Assembly: GCA_026075535.2 (NCBI GenBank)
Contig: AP026541.1
Location: forward strand, 13,144,001 to 13,208,000
Direction: 5' to 3'
Length of the DNA: 64,000 nt
Source: Tricholoma matsutake
Lineage: Eukaryota > Basidiomycota > Agaricomycetes > Agaricales > Tricholomataceae
A program made the position numbers and the translations under genes. Position 1 is the first letter of the stretch, and the number at the start of each line of letters is the position of its first letter. Below are positions 45,990 to 58,000 of the stretch, in pieces. The notes beneath the pieces were generated by a model. It did not search any database. It saw nothing but the letters and a program-made list of their open reading frames with translations, and was not told the DNA's origin.

Positions 45990-46856
45990 AATCCATCGAT
46001 CCTGAGTCTTGAAAAGCCCCTAATTGTATGAGTCCAGTCACTGATCACACATATTGACCAATATGCTCCAAGGAATGCTCAGAAATGCTCAGAAATCATA
46101 TCAGTGATCATTTGGAGACCAATCTTTCAGTTTAATCAAACCACTTGTCAACTTTCTTTTTGTCACCTAGTATGAAGTCATATATTCGAGTCAGTTGGCA
46201 TCACTTCTAGATAGTTTGGTTGTAAAAAGGCATAAGAAAAAAAGCACTGTCTAAATCATAGATCCCCATAATATACATTCTTCAAAGATAAGATGAGATC
46301 ATGAGGAACAAGTGTCATTGGTTGTTTCATGGTTAGAAGTTTCTGATCTAATGTAAATTGCGGATCGTACATCAGCATCTACTTATGTTCTGAACAAAGC
46401 AAAACTTGGAGTTTTTGAGTTAAAACCTTAAACTCTTAACATGTCTAACAATGTATTCAGAACTTATGGAGTTAGAATATTGTACAAATGTCATTTGTGT
46501 GATAGACTTGATACGTCATGATTGTGTAGTCATGTGATAGTCACTAAATCTCCCTACCATCTTCTTCAATACTACTTGAATACTACTACTACTACTACTA
46601 GCTTTGCATTCTTTGACCTGACATTTTGACGAGTTTTTTAATGTTTACCTGACTTTGTTGACTTGCACCTAACTATCACGTGACTGAGAAATTTCCTTTT
46701 TTACAGAGGGTAACCTGCTGGTGGGTGCCAAAAGACTTTGTTCTCCGCCTCCCTCCCATGATGTCTCTAGGTTTCGATTATATGCTGATTGATAATCTAC
46801 ATCAACACATTCTTCACTATGCAACTGCTGCTGTACAGATCTGTCTCCCTATCCTT
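45990..46856. other. Intergenic region with no recognised gene
   Basis: AT-rich; AGGAATGCTCAGAAATGCTC repeat near 46072 and a (TAC)6 microsatellite at 46581-46600. It probably holds the upstream region of the Myb/SANT-like gene and the left end of the Harbinger element, whose terminal repeat I could not locate. Confidence 0.35.
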
Positions 46857-48249
46857 ATGGATGTGCTCCCCTCCATCAATGCTGATGATGCCACAACATC
46901 CGAAGCAGTGAAGAGTCAAGCAAAGAAGTGGTCAGATCAAGAAATTGAAGACCTCGTTGCTTTCTTGTACAACCGCCATTCTGAAGCCAGCTCTCCAGGG
47001 AACTTCAAGCCAGTTGTCTGGACAGCAGCTAACCTGCATCTTGACACCAAGCACCCACATTCTCCATGAACAATATCTGCCATCAAAGCCAAGTTTACTA
47101 TGGTGCATGATATAATCATTCTACATCCTTTTCCTCCATTTTACCATTCTACTAGTATAAAGATATGTACAGGGTGGTTGAGGATTACTATGGAAGGTTG
47201 GGAATGGGTGCAATGCCTGCTGGATCAGGTATCTGGGCACAAACGAGTGCTGAGCTTCAACATTACGAGGATTTTGAGAAGAATTTAGGGAAGGAACGGG
47301 TACATTCATATTATATTGTTATTTTCATATGTATCTAACCTTCAAATCACAGAAAAGGTACTGTCATCAGCTCCTCAATGCATCATTTCCACAATATGCG
47401 AAAATGCAAGCGATCATAGAGAAATCTATCGTGAAAGGTCAATTTGCACACAAAGGCACTGCCCAAGCCCCTCCCAACCTCTTGATTGATGGGAATGGTG
47501 AGGTTAATGAGACTGGGCATGCTGCCTCTTTGTCTTCAGCCAGGATCATCTTTCCTGCCACACAAGACAGCTTGACTTTCATGGATGTTGTTGATCCAGC
47601 CCTCCCATCAACATTGTCACATCCTTTACTAGGCCAACTACCTGCAACAGCCTCATCTTCACTCTCTATCCTATCAGTCCCAACAATGACTCCATCCTCA
47701 GCCCCTCTTGCTTTGGCATTCTCACAGCCCCCTTTGCATCCCCTTATGTCAGCATTCTCATGGCCCCCTGCTTCAGCATCTTCGCATCCCCCTACGTCAG
47801 CATCCTCACATCCCCCTACCCCGGCATCAGCTCCTAGCATGCCCTCAGTGAAATCGAAGTCATTGGGAAACCACAAACGGGCATCAGGGGATGATCACAT
47901 GCCCGATCAGCCACCATCCAAAACTGCTTCAAAGCCACAATCAAGTGCAACGACATTGACAAAGACCAATACAAGCATCTCTGCTCTCATTGGAGCAACT
48001 GGGGCCATCAACAATCTTAATACGACTATGCAACAAAGCCTGTTTCAATCGGATGTGCAGTGAATCAAGTTGGCAATGGAGCTGATCAAAAATGCAGACC
48101 ATATTGATGATAATGAATGAGGTGCTCTTTCATTCTATTATTGCAATAATCCAAATGCTGCCAGTAGTCTCATAGCCATGTCTGATGTGCAGCAGGAAAA
48201 TACATTGCATTATGCTCTCCAGATGATCTTGAAGCCAGCTGTATCCTAA
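46857..48249 (+). pseudogene. Myb/SANT-like accessory gene of a PIF/Harbinger element
   Basis: The ATG at 46857 starts MDVLPSINADDATTSEAV. A trihelix/SANT-like block follows (KKWSDQEIEDLVAFLYNRHS, then GNFKPVVWTAANLHLD). After TGA (47067-47069) it continues TISAIKAKF. An intron ends with TAG at about 47153 and the next exon is KDMYRVVEDYYGRLGMGAMP. Another intron ends near 47351, leading to KRYCHQLLNASFPQYAKMQA and a long Ser/Pro-rich region with repeated SASSHPP. The frame crosses TGA at 48061-48063 and 48118 and ends at TAA 48247-48249. PIF/Harbinger elements carry such a Myb-like protein that helps the transposase enter the nucleus and bind DNA. It lies tail to tail with the transposase, 89 bases away. 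Confidence 0.6.
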
Positions 48250-48338
48250 ATTTTTGTACACTAACTGTACTGTACACTGTATTACTCTACATCTGTATTG
48301 TACAAAATTTCATCAATGTCGTCACTGGCCTCACGTTC

Positions 48339-49420
48339 TCACAAAATCACCTGATAGCTATTCCACATTGACTGTGCAATCTCGTTTTGCTGACCCACAA
48401 CTGCCCCATTTGGGTTGTTGTCTTCTACATTGCTGGCTTGTCGCACAAAGCCATCACCAGTGTGGCCACCTTGGTTTGGGTATTCTTCACTTGCAAGTTC
48501 TTCTTCGTGAGGATCATGAATGCAAATAAAATTATGTATAGCACACAATGCTGCTGGAATTTGTGCTTGGATTGTCATGTCATATTCTGGGCCAATCAAA
48601 AGTATGTGAAAGCTCTTCTTGAGAACTCCAAAAATGTGCTCAATTACATTTCTTGCCTGAGCATGACGCAAGTTGAAAAGCTCCTCTTTATTTTGTGGTC
48701 TGGACATTTCATGAATTTAGGCATGCCTTATACTGAAAAACACAAACATACTGTAATGAGGCATGCCCCCATTCAGCAAGATGATAATGGATGCTGTGGT
48801 AGGGAACAAGAAGCTCCTTGCAATTTGGGAAGCCTGCATCGGCAAGGAGATACGATCCCTCAGGTACAATTAGATCATCAAAGATCGCACTTTCATAAAC
48901 TCGGGCATCTGATGCAGAGCCCTCCCATCCGGTAAGGACATATGTGAAAAGAAGATCAAACAAACAACTGAACAAGCAGTTCTGTGATATGAAGCCCTTC
49001 TGGTTGCGCCACGCTTCATGATACTCAGCACGAGCAGTGCATGGATGTGGCTACCATCGATTGCCCCAAGGGCAGATTGGAGAAAAGGCCATAATTTCGG
49101 ATTGTTGAAAAGTCTTGATGAAGGTGGATCATTGGGGGATATTTGTTTTATGTATTTGGAATTGAAAGGAGCAAATGCAAAGATATGAGCCATTTTACGG
49201 AAGTATCTGTGAACCTATGAGTCCAAAATGATGATAGCAGAAATAAATGAATTCTTTACACAGATATCATTTCAGGAGCATGTTGAAACCTTTCCTCAAG
49301 ATGGCAGATAGGAAGACCACTGACACAACAATATAGAAAAATAGCAAGCTGCTCTTCAAGAGTGATGTACTTGGAATCCCCATGGCCCATCCCTCGTAAT
49401 TCAGACACAAGAGCCCTGAA
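48339..49420 (-). pseudogene. PIF/Harbinger DDE transposase
   Basis: Minus strand. The N-terminal exon (about 49415-49262) gives YITLEEQLAIFLYCCVSGLP and HLEERFQHAPE, the helix-turn-helix region. After an intron near 49200 comes YIKQISPNDPPSSRLFNNPK. The catalytic core follows: GAIDGSHIHA (first Asp, near 49060), LTGWEGSASDARVYESA, LLADAGFPNCKE (second Asp, near 48840) and ARNVIEHIFGVLKKSF (Glu, near 48640). It ends AQSMWNSYQVIL with a stop at 48341-48339. All three catalytic residues are present. Frame changes at about 49000 and 48770 are not obviously introns, so the copy may be inactive. Confidence 0.75.
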
Positions 49421-49429
49421 AAGAGAGGA

Positions 49430-49825
49430 TAGACAATATGCGATGGTTTTGAGAAGCTAGTATGAAGAGTTCGAGGAAATTTGGCATAAAACACTGAATT
49501 TCGAGACTAAGTCAAGACGCTTGGACTCAAGAGAATGGCTCTTAAATCAGATGATTGGTGTGAGAGGACAATGTCTTGTTCTTCTAAGTAGCTAGTACAA
49601 GGCTATATATGTTTGGGAGAAGTGATACTAAAAAGGAAATAAAACATGAGGAATACATGAGGCAAGATGTAAAACAATAGAGAATCTTTCCAAATCATAG
49701 AATAAATGAAAGAAGATAAGAAGGGAAACGTCTAGAGGCATGATTTATCACTGGTACCTGTCCCCATTGATCCACTATATCATCAAGATGTCAAAGCACC
49801 ACAATCACATCCTAAAATCGCATCG
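49430..49825 (-). repeat. 5' end segment of the Harbinger element, repeated at 17925-18330
   Basis: The reverse complement matches 17925-18330 over its whole length. It overlaps the start of the transposase reading and extends about 330 bases upstream, so it probably contains the promoter and the right end of the Harbinger element. A terminal repeat pair could not be confirmed. Confidence 0.5.
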
Positions 49826-49829
49826 TTGT

Positions 49830-50597
49830 GTCTCCTCGTGTCTGGTGGTGCTTGATATGCAATGCACTAACTCTTACAAGTTGTGCTGTGTGTATCTGAA
49901 GGGCAGTGTGATAGGTGTACGGTGGCCGAAGGCTTTCGAAGTGCTGCAATATCATTCGAAGTCGTTCGAAGTCATTTGAAGTAGATTTGGAGTGGTGTTG
50001 CAGGGTTTGTAGGGGTTGGGAGCATGCATTTTGATGTGTCAATGTCTCTGGAGATGTTCCCAGAGCTTAGAGCGCACAGTGGACCTATCACCATTCCCAT
50101 TCCCGAACCCCCACATGCCGCTCCCGCTCCTTGTGGTCCCGTATCAGTGTGCCTTCTCTTACTTGCACATACGTCATTGTTTCACTGTGCCACATCTGAT
50201 TACTCATCCTTTTGGCATGAGCCGGAAGTACTTGTATATACATAATCTACCTTATCTTTTGTAAGCCAATGCCAGGCCTCACCTTACATTGCGACCACCA
50301 GTGATCGAGAGGCAGCACTCGTCATTAGGACAGCTGCAACCAGACAACCAATCGGATCTGGTTTAGTTACGATTTACATCACTCTATTCGGACGACTATT
50401 TTAGTTACAAGCCGAATTCAGTGATCAGGCACTGTTGGAAGGGTTGTTGATCCGAAGTGTCAAAATAGGCGCCCGACGACAACGAACCATTGACGAACCT
50501 CGACGAACCTTATCACGTGACCCGTAGATGTTTGGAGAGGTCTCGAAGTAAAATTTTGAATTTGTCAAAGAAGTGATTCATCACAGATTCTACAATT
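49830..50597. other. Upstream region of the gypsy element, no 5' LTR found
   Basis: Holds a small TTCGAAGTCG repeat near 49935-49985 and sequence without open frames. Near 50466 the text AGGCGCCCGACGACAACGAA looks like a primer-binding site and leader. The 400-base LTR present at 55171 is not found here, so the 5' LTR is deleted or strongly diverged. Confidence 0.4.
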
Positions 50598-51369
50598 ATG
50601 TCCGAATCTTCAACTTCTAATCCCGGTCCTAATCCTGTTCCCATACCAGCACTAGAGGCGAAAATTGATGTGCTCACAGCGCAAACGTCGCAATTAGTGT
50701 CAGTATTGGCAGCATCACAGCCCAGACAAGTGGAAGTACAGCCAGAGATGACAGGAGAAAGAGATGATGAGATGGAGGAGATGGTGGAGTGGATATCGCA
50801 GGAGGATGAGACGGTGGAGAAATCCAGAAATGGAAAAGTGCACTTACCTAAGTACGTGCCCCCACAAATCTTTGATGGTACCATGGAGAATACAAAATCC
50901 TTCACCAGCTCTATAGTATTATACATCCATGGGAGGAAGCCAGAGTTTTGTACAGCCGAGTCTAGGATTATGTTTGCTCTCTCATACATTCAGGGGGGGA
51001 AAGCACAGTTCTGGAGAAACAAGGCTATTAATTGAATTGCTGCGGGAAATAAACCATTTGCAACCTTCTGGAGGAAAGTCCGAGAAAGGAAAGGCACCTC
51101 AGGCACAAGCTCCGAGGGCACAGCCACCGGTCATGGCAGTGACACCTATAGTTATGGAGTCAGCAGCACCAGCAGAGGCAATGGAGGTTGATCAAGTAGG
51201 GAGACGAGCCCCACTTAAATGTTTTAACTGTGGGCAGTTAGGACACATTTCTAAGTATTGCAAGCAGAAGAGAAAGATCAGGGGAGCTACAATCGAGGAA
51301 GTGAAGCAGGAGGAAGGCAAGCAGAAGAATTTTGTGGAAGAGTCCCAGTCAAGGTTTCCCCATTGGTGA
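50598..51369 (+). pseudogene. Chromodomain Ty3/gypsy gag with internal deletion
   Basis: The ATG at 50598 opens MSESSTSNPGPNP. A capsid-type start follows (PKYVPPQIFDGTMENTKSF, FALSYIQGGKAQFW). At about 51030 the frame ends and the capsid middle is missing: the next phase resumes at PSGGKSEKGKAPQ. It has a CCHC zinc knuckle (CFNCGQLGHISKYC, near 51220-51262) and stops at TGA 51367-51369. The pol frame overlaps by 112 bases in another phase. Roughly half of a normal gag is lost, so this copy cannot build particles by itself. Confidence 0.75.
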
Positions 51370-54300
51370 CCCAGAATTGTTACAATGTATTAGGATCCAA
51401 GGAAACCCAGAGTAAATCAGAAAAGGAAATCGAGGAGGAGTACAACTGTTGCAAATCACATGACAAAGAAAATTGTCACATGTCATTTCTGAAAACCCCT
51501 AAATTCTTTATTTGCTCTGTGCGAATTACCTTGACTGTGGGACTGAAGACAGTGGACATGCATGCAGCTATTGATGTGAAAGTGTTGCTTGACAGCGGTG
51601 CTACAGGATTATTTATTAATCGATCCTTAATTACTGGAAACGGTATTAACACACGCAAGCTGGCGCAACCTATAATGGTGTACAATATTGATGGAACAGT
51701 CAATCATGGAGGAACTATCAAGGAGGAGGTGACTATGGTACTAAAGTATCAGGAGCATCAGGAGCAAGCTGTATTCAAAGTGTGCGATCTTGGGAAAACC
51801 AATCTAATAATAGGATGTCCGTGGTTACAGAAGCATAATCCCGAAATTGATTGGAAAACAGGGAAAGTACAAATGACTCATTGTCCTAAGGAATGTAATG
51901 TGTATGGGAGGAAGATGAAGAAGGAAAAAAGGAAAAAGAAAGAGAAAGAATGTCCAGGAAAGTATTCTGTTACGATGGAGGAAGTGGAGGATGAGGAAAT
52001 GCCAAATGGGGAAGTTCCGATCATGATCGAGAAAGAAGAGCAGAAGCAAACCTTTAGAGCAGTTTGTAGAGGACAGTCGTGGGACAAGAATATTGTGAAG
52101 GTGGAGAAGCCAGTGGAGGAATGGGTGCCAAAAGTGTATCATGAACATTTGTCAGTGTTCCAAAAGAAGGAGTCTGAGCGAATGCCAGTGTGGAAGCCAT
52201 GGGATCATGCGATTGAGATGAAGCCTGGGTTTGTGCCGAAGAAGTCGAAGGTATATCCATTATCTCCGATGGAACAAGAAGAAGTGGATGCATTCCTGAA
52301 GGAGCAATTGCGCAAAGGATACATATGACCTTTGAAATCACCGCAGACATCACCAATATTCTTCGTGCCCAAAAAAGACCAAAGAAAGAGGATGTGTACC
52401 GATTATAGGTATCTGAATGAGTGGACAGTGAAGAACGCATACCCCCTGCCATTGATCTCAGAAATAATTGATAAGGTGGGAAAAGCCAAGGTCTTTACAA
52501 ATTGGATTTACGATGGGGATACAACAATGTACGAATAAAGAAAGAAGATGAGTGGAAGGTTGCATTTGCCACGTGTCGAGGATCCTTCGAGCTGCTTGTC
52601 ATGTTTTTTGGGATGACTAATAGTCTCCCGACCTTTCAAAATATGATGAATGACATTTTCAAGGATGTAATAGACAAAGGTGTGGTAATAATATTTATTG
52701 ACGACATTCTGATATTCACGGAGGATGAAGAGAATCATGAGGCAATAGTGCAGGAGGTGTTATGGAGGTTGGTGGAGAATGATCTATTTTTGAAACCAGA
52801 GAAGTGTGTGTTTGGGGCAAGCGAGATCGAGTTCCTAGGATTATTGATCAGCCCTGATGGGATCAAGATGGATCCGATCAAGGTACAGGCGATCACAGAT
52901 TGGCCTGCGCCCACCCCTGTCAAGGAGGTTCAAGCCTTCTTGGGACTCGCAAATTATTATCGTCGCTTTGTGCACAATTTTTCTAAAATTGCCGCACCCT
53001 TGCATAACCTTATGCGAAAGGGAGTAGTATGGAGGTGGGGAGAGCAGCAGCAGAAAGTGTTTGAGGAGTTGAAGAGGAAGTTTGTGGAGGGACCAATATT
53101 AGCCCCAGTAGATTTCACATGCCCTTTGCGAGTGGAATCCGATGCATCCGATTTTGCTACTGGAGCAGTATTATCAATGCTGTACGAAAATGACAAATGG
53201 CATCCTTGTGCATACTTGTCAAAAGGGTTGAATGATGTGGAGAGGAATTATGATGTGCATGACAAAGAGATGTTGGGGATAATACGAGCATTGGAGGCGT
53301 GGAGGCATTATTTGGAGGGATGTATGCATCAGATTGAGATCTGGATGGATCATCAAAATCTGCAATACTTCATGTCTGCTAAAAAGCTTAATCGCCGGCA
53401 AGCATGTTGGGCACAATTCCTATTGCATTTCAATTTTCACTTGGTCCACAAAGCGGGAAGCTTAACGAGGAAAGCAGATGCATTATCCACATGTATTGAT
53501 CATAAAAGGGGGGTGGAGGAGGACAATAAAAATGTTACCTTACTCAAACCCGAATACTTTCGCATTTGCACTATGCGTCAAGGGCATCTATTAATAGATA
53601 GCTCGGAAACAGAAATGTTGTCTAAAATTAGACAATGCTCAGAAATGGACGATGAAGTAGTGGAAGCCGTGAAAGCTCTGAAGGGAGAGAAGAAAGGTAA
53701 TATCAAAGGAGACAAATGGGCTGAGGAACAAGGGTTGGTGTTGTTTCGAGGAAAAGTGTATGTACTGAAGGATCAGGATTTGCGAAGGGAGATCGTCTGG
53801 TTACATCACAATACGCCGATTGCCGGACACCCAGGAAGATGGAAGATGTTGGAATTAGTAATGAGAAATTACTGGTGGCCCGGAATTTTGAAGTATGTGT
53901 TGGGGTATGTGGATGGATGTGATATGTGCATGAGGGGGAAGAAATTTCCAGAGAAACCTGCAGGAAATTTAATACCGAACCCTATACCTAAAGTGCTGTG
54001 GCAAGATATATCTGTGGATTTTATTACTGGATTACCCAAGGCTCAAGGGTACGATGCAATATTCGTAGTATGCAACCACTTTACAAAGGAGGTCCATATT
54101 ATTCCTACTACTACAGAAACCTCATCATTGGGCTTGGCGCACCTCTATCTAAATCAGGTATGGCAGTTACATGGGTTACCTGATACTGTTATCTCTGATC
54201 GCGGACCACAATTTGCTTCCACATTTATGCGAGAACTAAACAACATATTGGGGATTCAAACTAAATTATCTGCGGCATATCACCTGCAGACTGATGGGCA

Positions 54301-55159
54301 GACAGAGAGAATGAATCAGGAGTTGGAGCAGTACCTACGTATGTTTGTCAACTACCAACAAACCGACTGGCCTGAATGGTTGGCAATTGCCGAATTTTCC
54401 CACAATAACAAATTCCATTTGGCTACTTGTATGTCACCCTTTTTTGCAAATTATGGATATCATCCTCGCATGGGAGTAGAACCCAGAAGGGAAGTCAAAG
54501 TACAGTCAGTAGAAGATTTTGTATCTAAGATGCAAAAGGTACAAGAGGAAGCAGAGGCAGCATTGAAGAAAGCATGTGATGACATGATGCAACATGCGGA
54601 TTGTACTCGAGCACGCACTCCAGAGTACAAAGTTGGGGACTTGGTATGGCTAAGTACCAAGGACCTGAATATTCCATGACCTTCGAAGAAACTTACAGAG
54701 AAACAAGTTGGCCCATATGCGATCTCTAAAGTGATCTCACCTAATGCGGTAGTGCTAAAATTACCCCAATCATTTAAGATTGATCCCGAGATTAATGTAT
54801 CCTGCCTATGCCCTTACCACCCACCCACTATTCCTGGCCAACAAACCACCCCACAACCTCCGATAATAGTAGAAGGTGCTCCAGAATACATAGTTGAAGA
54901 AATTCTAGACTCACGTCTTTGACAGAACAAATTGGAGTTCTTAATAAAGTGGAAAAACTATACCGACAAAAATAATTTGTGGGAACCCAAAGAGAATTGT
55001 AAGCGAGCATGTAACGTGATCGCCCAATTCTTTAAACATAATCCAAATGCTCTGCGTCGCATTGTGAGAATGGTGTATGAGGGGATGAAATTCTGGCCTT
55101 GCCAAAATTTCACAGAGGGGACAAACATAATATTTTCTCACCTGGAAGTCGAGGCATAA
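51258..55159 (+). pseudogene. Chromodomain Ty3/gypsy pol, nearly complete
   Basis: Segment 1 (51258-52328) has the protease motif VLLDSGATG (near 51585) and NLIIGCPWLQKHNPEIDW, then the RT start KVYPLSPMEQEEV. A TGA follows at 52326-52328. RT continues as [19 protein letters not shown]; one base is missing in a Lys codon at about 52499. From 52502 a 725-codon frame holds [23 protein letters not shown] (the catalytic Asp pair, near 52700), RNase H (VESDASDFATGAVLS, DHQNLQYF) and the integrase zinc region (HHNTPIAGHPGRWK...CDMCMRGK). The integrase core is VDFITGLPKAQGYDAIFV, ISDRGPQFASTF and TDGQTERMNQELE. After TGAs at 54677-54679 and 54920-54922 a chromodomain follows (FLIKWKNYTDKNNLWEP) and TAA at 55157. 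Catalytic residues are intact; four point lesions silence it. Confidence 0.85.
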
Positions 55160-55170
55160 AAGGGGGGTAA

Positions 55171-55570
55171 TGTTAGGAAACCACCCCATTACCTAATAAA
55201 CTTTCATTTTTATTTTAATGTCGAATTATGCTACATGATGCCAAATGACACTACATTTTGATAGCATGAGAATTTTATTTCGCATGCATCAAAATGTACG
55301 CAGATGTACGAGTGCGTCGGTAACAACAATGTACAATATATGTAACATAGTATATAAACCCTAAATATATGCCTAGGGGACCCCAGTTGTGTTCTCTTAG
55401 GTATTCCACCTATGATTTTGGTGTGAAAGGCCTATCTCAACAAACTCACCTATTAATAACCCCTTGTATCAAAACCATCAATTTCCCCATCACGAGCGTG
55501 GATCCTGCCCCCTTCTTGTAGAGAGAACCCACATGGTCTTAGCTAGCAGATAGTGGGTGTCGCCCTAACA
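55171..55570 (+). mobile_element. 3' LTR of the chromodomain gypsy element
   Basis: The 400-base segment begins TGTTAGGAAACC and ends GTCGCCCTAACA, with TGTTAG/CTAACA terminal inverted repeats. The polypurine tract AAAAGGGGGG lies directly before it (55157-55166). A TATA-like TATATAAACCC is near 55351. It follows the pol stop at the usual distance. Confidence 0.8.
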
Positions 55571-55585
55571 ATCCCTATCCAAGCC

Positions 55586-56283
55586 GACGATGGGCACCAC
55601 TATTTAGTGCCCCACTTTATGATTCCCGCCACTCATCAGGCAATGAATGCCTATTGCCAGAAGTTGGAACTTGATGTCTGTAATGCGGATGGAGGAGTAA
55701 GCTTCATTTATTTCAAATCAGGTTGAAGTTAAGGGCTGCTGCCATGTCTCTGGCCACTGCTGTGTCTTGGCTGCTCCCGTATCTGGGCTGCTCCCATATC
55801 CTGGCCGCTCCCATTTCTCTATCCACTCCCATGTCTTGTCTATCCCAACTGACATTATGATCAATTTGCAGTCTGGCAACATGACCATGCCGCCATACTA
55901 CCTGGTGGCCTGCAACCAGCTCACCCTACCTGCTGATCCAGTAAGTGTCATCCTCATTTGTGTTTCTACATTAGTTCATCCTGTTGCAGGACTTGACAGA
56001 CAGGGAGTTGTTGAGCTGCCATGCTGAAGTGAAGGCCCTTCAAGACCAGCTTGGCATATTGTACAAGGATGCCAGTCATCATCTGTACATGGACAAGGCA
56101 GAGAAGCTCAAACAACAAGATATAACATTGAAAACATATGCCATTTTGAAGGAAAGGGTTGAAAATAAGTTGAAATCATTCAAAAGGAGGTTCTCAGAAA
56201 TTACGCTGTCATCCCACTCAGATGCCCCCTCCCGATGTGGAAGGATAATTAATACCTTACTCATTATATATATGTCTATGTAG
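55586..56283 (+). pseudogene. Spliced coiled-coil gene fragment cut by the gypsy LTR
   Basis: Three exons join in phase 0. Exon 1 (to 55696) reads DDGHHYLVPHFMIPATHQAM and ends NADGG before GTAAGC. Exon 2 (55872-55940) reads SGNMTMPPYYLVACNQLTLP and ends ADP before GTAAGT. Exon 3 (from 55990) reads DLTDRELLSCHAEVKALQDQ, then a Lys/Glu-rich helical region (KAEKLKQQDITLKTYAILKE). The final residues up to 56283 may be read-through into repeat DNA. Both introns have clean GT-AG ends. The start is missing because the LTR ends 15 bases upstream. I do not recognise the family. The clean splice sites say it was a functional gene before the insertion. Confidence 0.5.
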
Positions 56284-56339
56284 CTTTTGTCTGTATTCTG
56301 TTCTTATTGTAGTAATATCATTGTTTTTGTGGTCCTGTC

Positions 56340-57140
56340 AAGCCCCGATGTCAGTGCTGCTTCCCCATTCCCATCCCTGTCCCCATCCCCATCCCTGCTC
56401 CCATCTCTGTCCCTGTCCACATCCCAGTCCACGTCCCCTTCCCTGCAATTGCATTTCAAACATTACTAATGTCTGTACTATCTTCTTAATGGACATCTGT
56501 CTGTATGGTACAGCAAGTAAAGTAGTAATGTAGTCATTTATTAATTAATAGAGTATGTACAAATATATAGTGAGTTCGACGGCATCCATTGAAACAGATA
56601 ATACAATGTGTACAGTCAATAGTCCCCATCCCTGCTCCTGTCCTGCTCCCATCCCCGCTCCTGTCCCCATTCCTGTCCCCATCCCCGTCCCTGTCCCCTT
56701 CCCTGCAATTTCATTTCAAACATTACTAATGTCTGTACTATGTTCTTAATGCATGTCTATCTGTACGGTACAGCAAGTAAAGTAGTAATGTAGTCATTGG
56801 TTAATTAATAGAGTATGTACAAATATATAGTGAGTTCGACGGCATCCATCGAAAGTCAATAGTATTCATAGGTTAATATTGTGTCCATGCCCGATGGCGA
56901 TGCCATGGCTGTCCCTGTGTCTGTGGCTGCATCTGTGCCCATTGCATTTCAAACGTTACTAATGTCTGTATTACATTCCTAATGCATGTCTATTGTAAGG
57001 TATAATAATCAGTGTACAATGTAGTCGTTGGTTAATATAGTATAGTGACTTTATATAGTGAGTTCGACAGCATCCATCAAACCTGTATCATTTGATACAA
57101 TGTATGTGTTTGATAGGTCATATCATTTGATACAATGTAG
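56340..57140 (+). repeat. Interspersed satellite-like repeat, three units, with C-rich minisatellites
   Basis: Units start near 56451, 56711 and 56945 and match those at 3.67-4.12 kb. CCCATCCCTGTCCC-type minisatellites separate them (56350-56440 and 56620-56700). The last unit ends in TGTATCATTTGATACA-type near-palindromes at 57085-57140. Confidence 0.7.
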
Positions 57141-57776
57141 CTTAACTATGTGAGGAGGCAATCCTTAAAAGTAACAAGGAAAAAAAATAGGAGAGGTTGG
57201 GCGGAGATGAGTAGGTGGTGATCACATTTCAGACTGAGAAGGGAAAAAAGGAGGCCTGGGCAACATAGCGGGCTCTGCTGCACCAGCGTGCTACATATGT
57301 AATTCAATACTAAGATGGAACTGCCTGGTTGTGAGGATCATGTGCATTACATGTCCATCCATTTGTGTGCATACTTGCACCATATTGTCAACAAATTGGC
57401 TCTCATGAACATACTTTTGGAAGTTCCCCTGAGTTCCTGGGGAACTCTGGAAACTTGGGGAACTGGGGGAACTCAGGGAACTCCTCCCAATTTAACTGAG
57501 CATCCTCACCAAACAAGGTCAAGCAACCCACCATAGTGTGCGCCCAGTTGTGGCATGTGCCATCACGCTGCCATAGTCAGTAGCACTAGTAGTATCACAT
57601 TGCATGTAGGATAGTACACTCCTTATATACTTGCTAACTCCAGTGGCATTGCAACAGCTCAGCACTGCTTCTTTCAAAGAAGCCATTTCAATGCTGCACT
57701 GGCACCATTGACAACTCTATCATCACGATCAATATTTGAGGAGTAGTACACAGCCACCCCTCAGCACACTGGCAAC
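57141..57776. other. Region with no recognised gene
   Basis: A GGAACT-rich tandem run with the perfect hairpin GAGTTCCTGGGGAACTC lies near 57431-57447. Nothing else can be assigned. Confidence 0.35.
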
Positions 57777-58000
57777 ATGACGACAATGAATCAAGTACAT
57801 GAGCTACTCAACATGGTTCCAGGCCTTGGAGATAGCATCACAATGGGAAAAGCTAAGGAGTTCATATGGCTTGGGCCCTCACTTAAGGATGTTATCATTA
57901 CAGCACAGCCTGCAATGCACCATGAGCATGACATTCCAAATGTGCTTCTGCCTCATGTCCAGTCTTTCCTTGGATTGCAACAAGGTCTTTACACTTCCCC
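57777..58000 (+). CDS. Short open frame fragment of unknown identity
   Basis: An ATG at 57777 opens TTMNQVHELLNMVPGLGDSI and continues for about 70 residues (KAKEFIWLGPSLKDVIITAQ) before entering the SINE-like remnant. The composition is not low-complexity. No domain is recognised; it may be an exon cut by the SINE or chance. Confidence 0.25.

Noticed and set aside
51258..51369. Classical slippery heptamer for gag-pol frameshifting
   Set aside because: No X-XXY-YYZ heptamer in the right phase could be found in the overlap, so a simple indel remains as likely.
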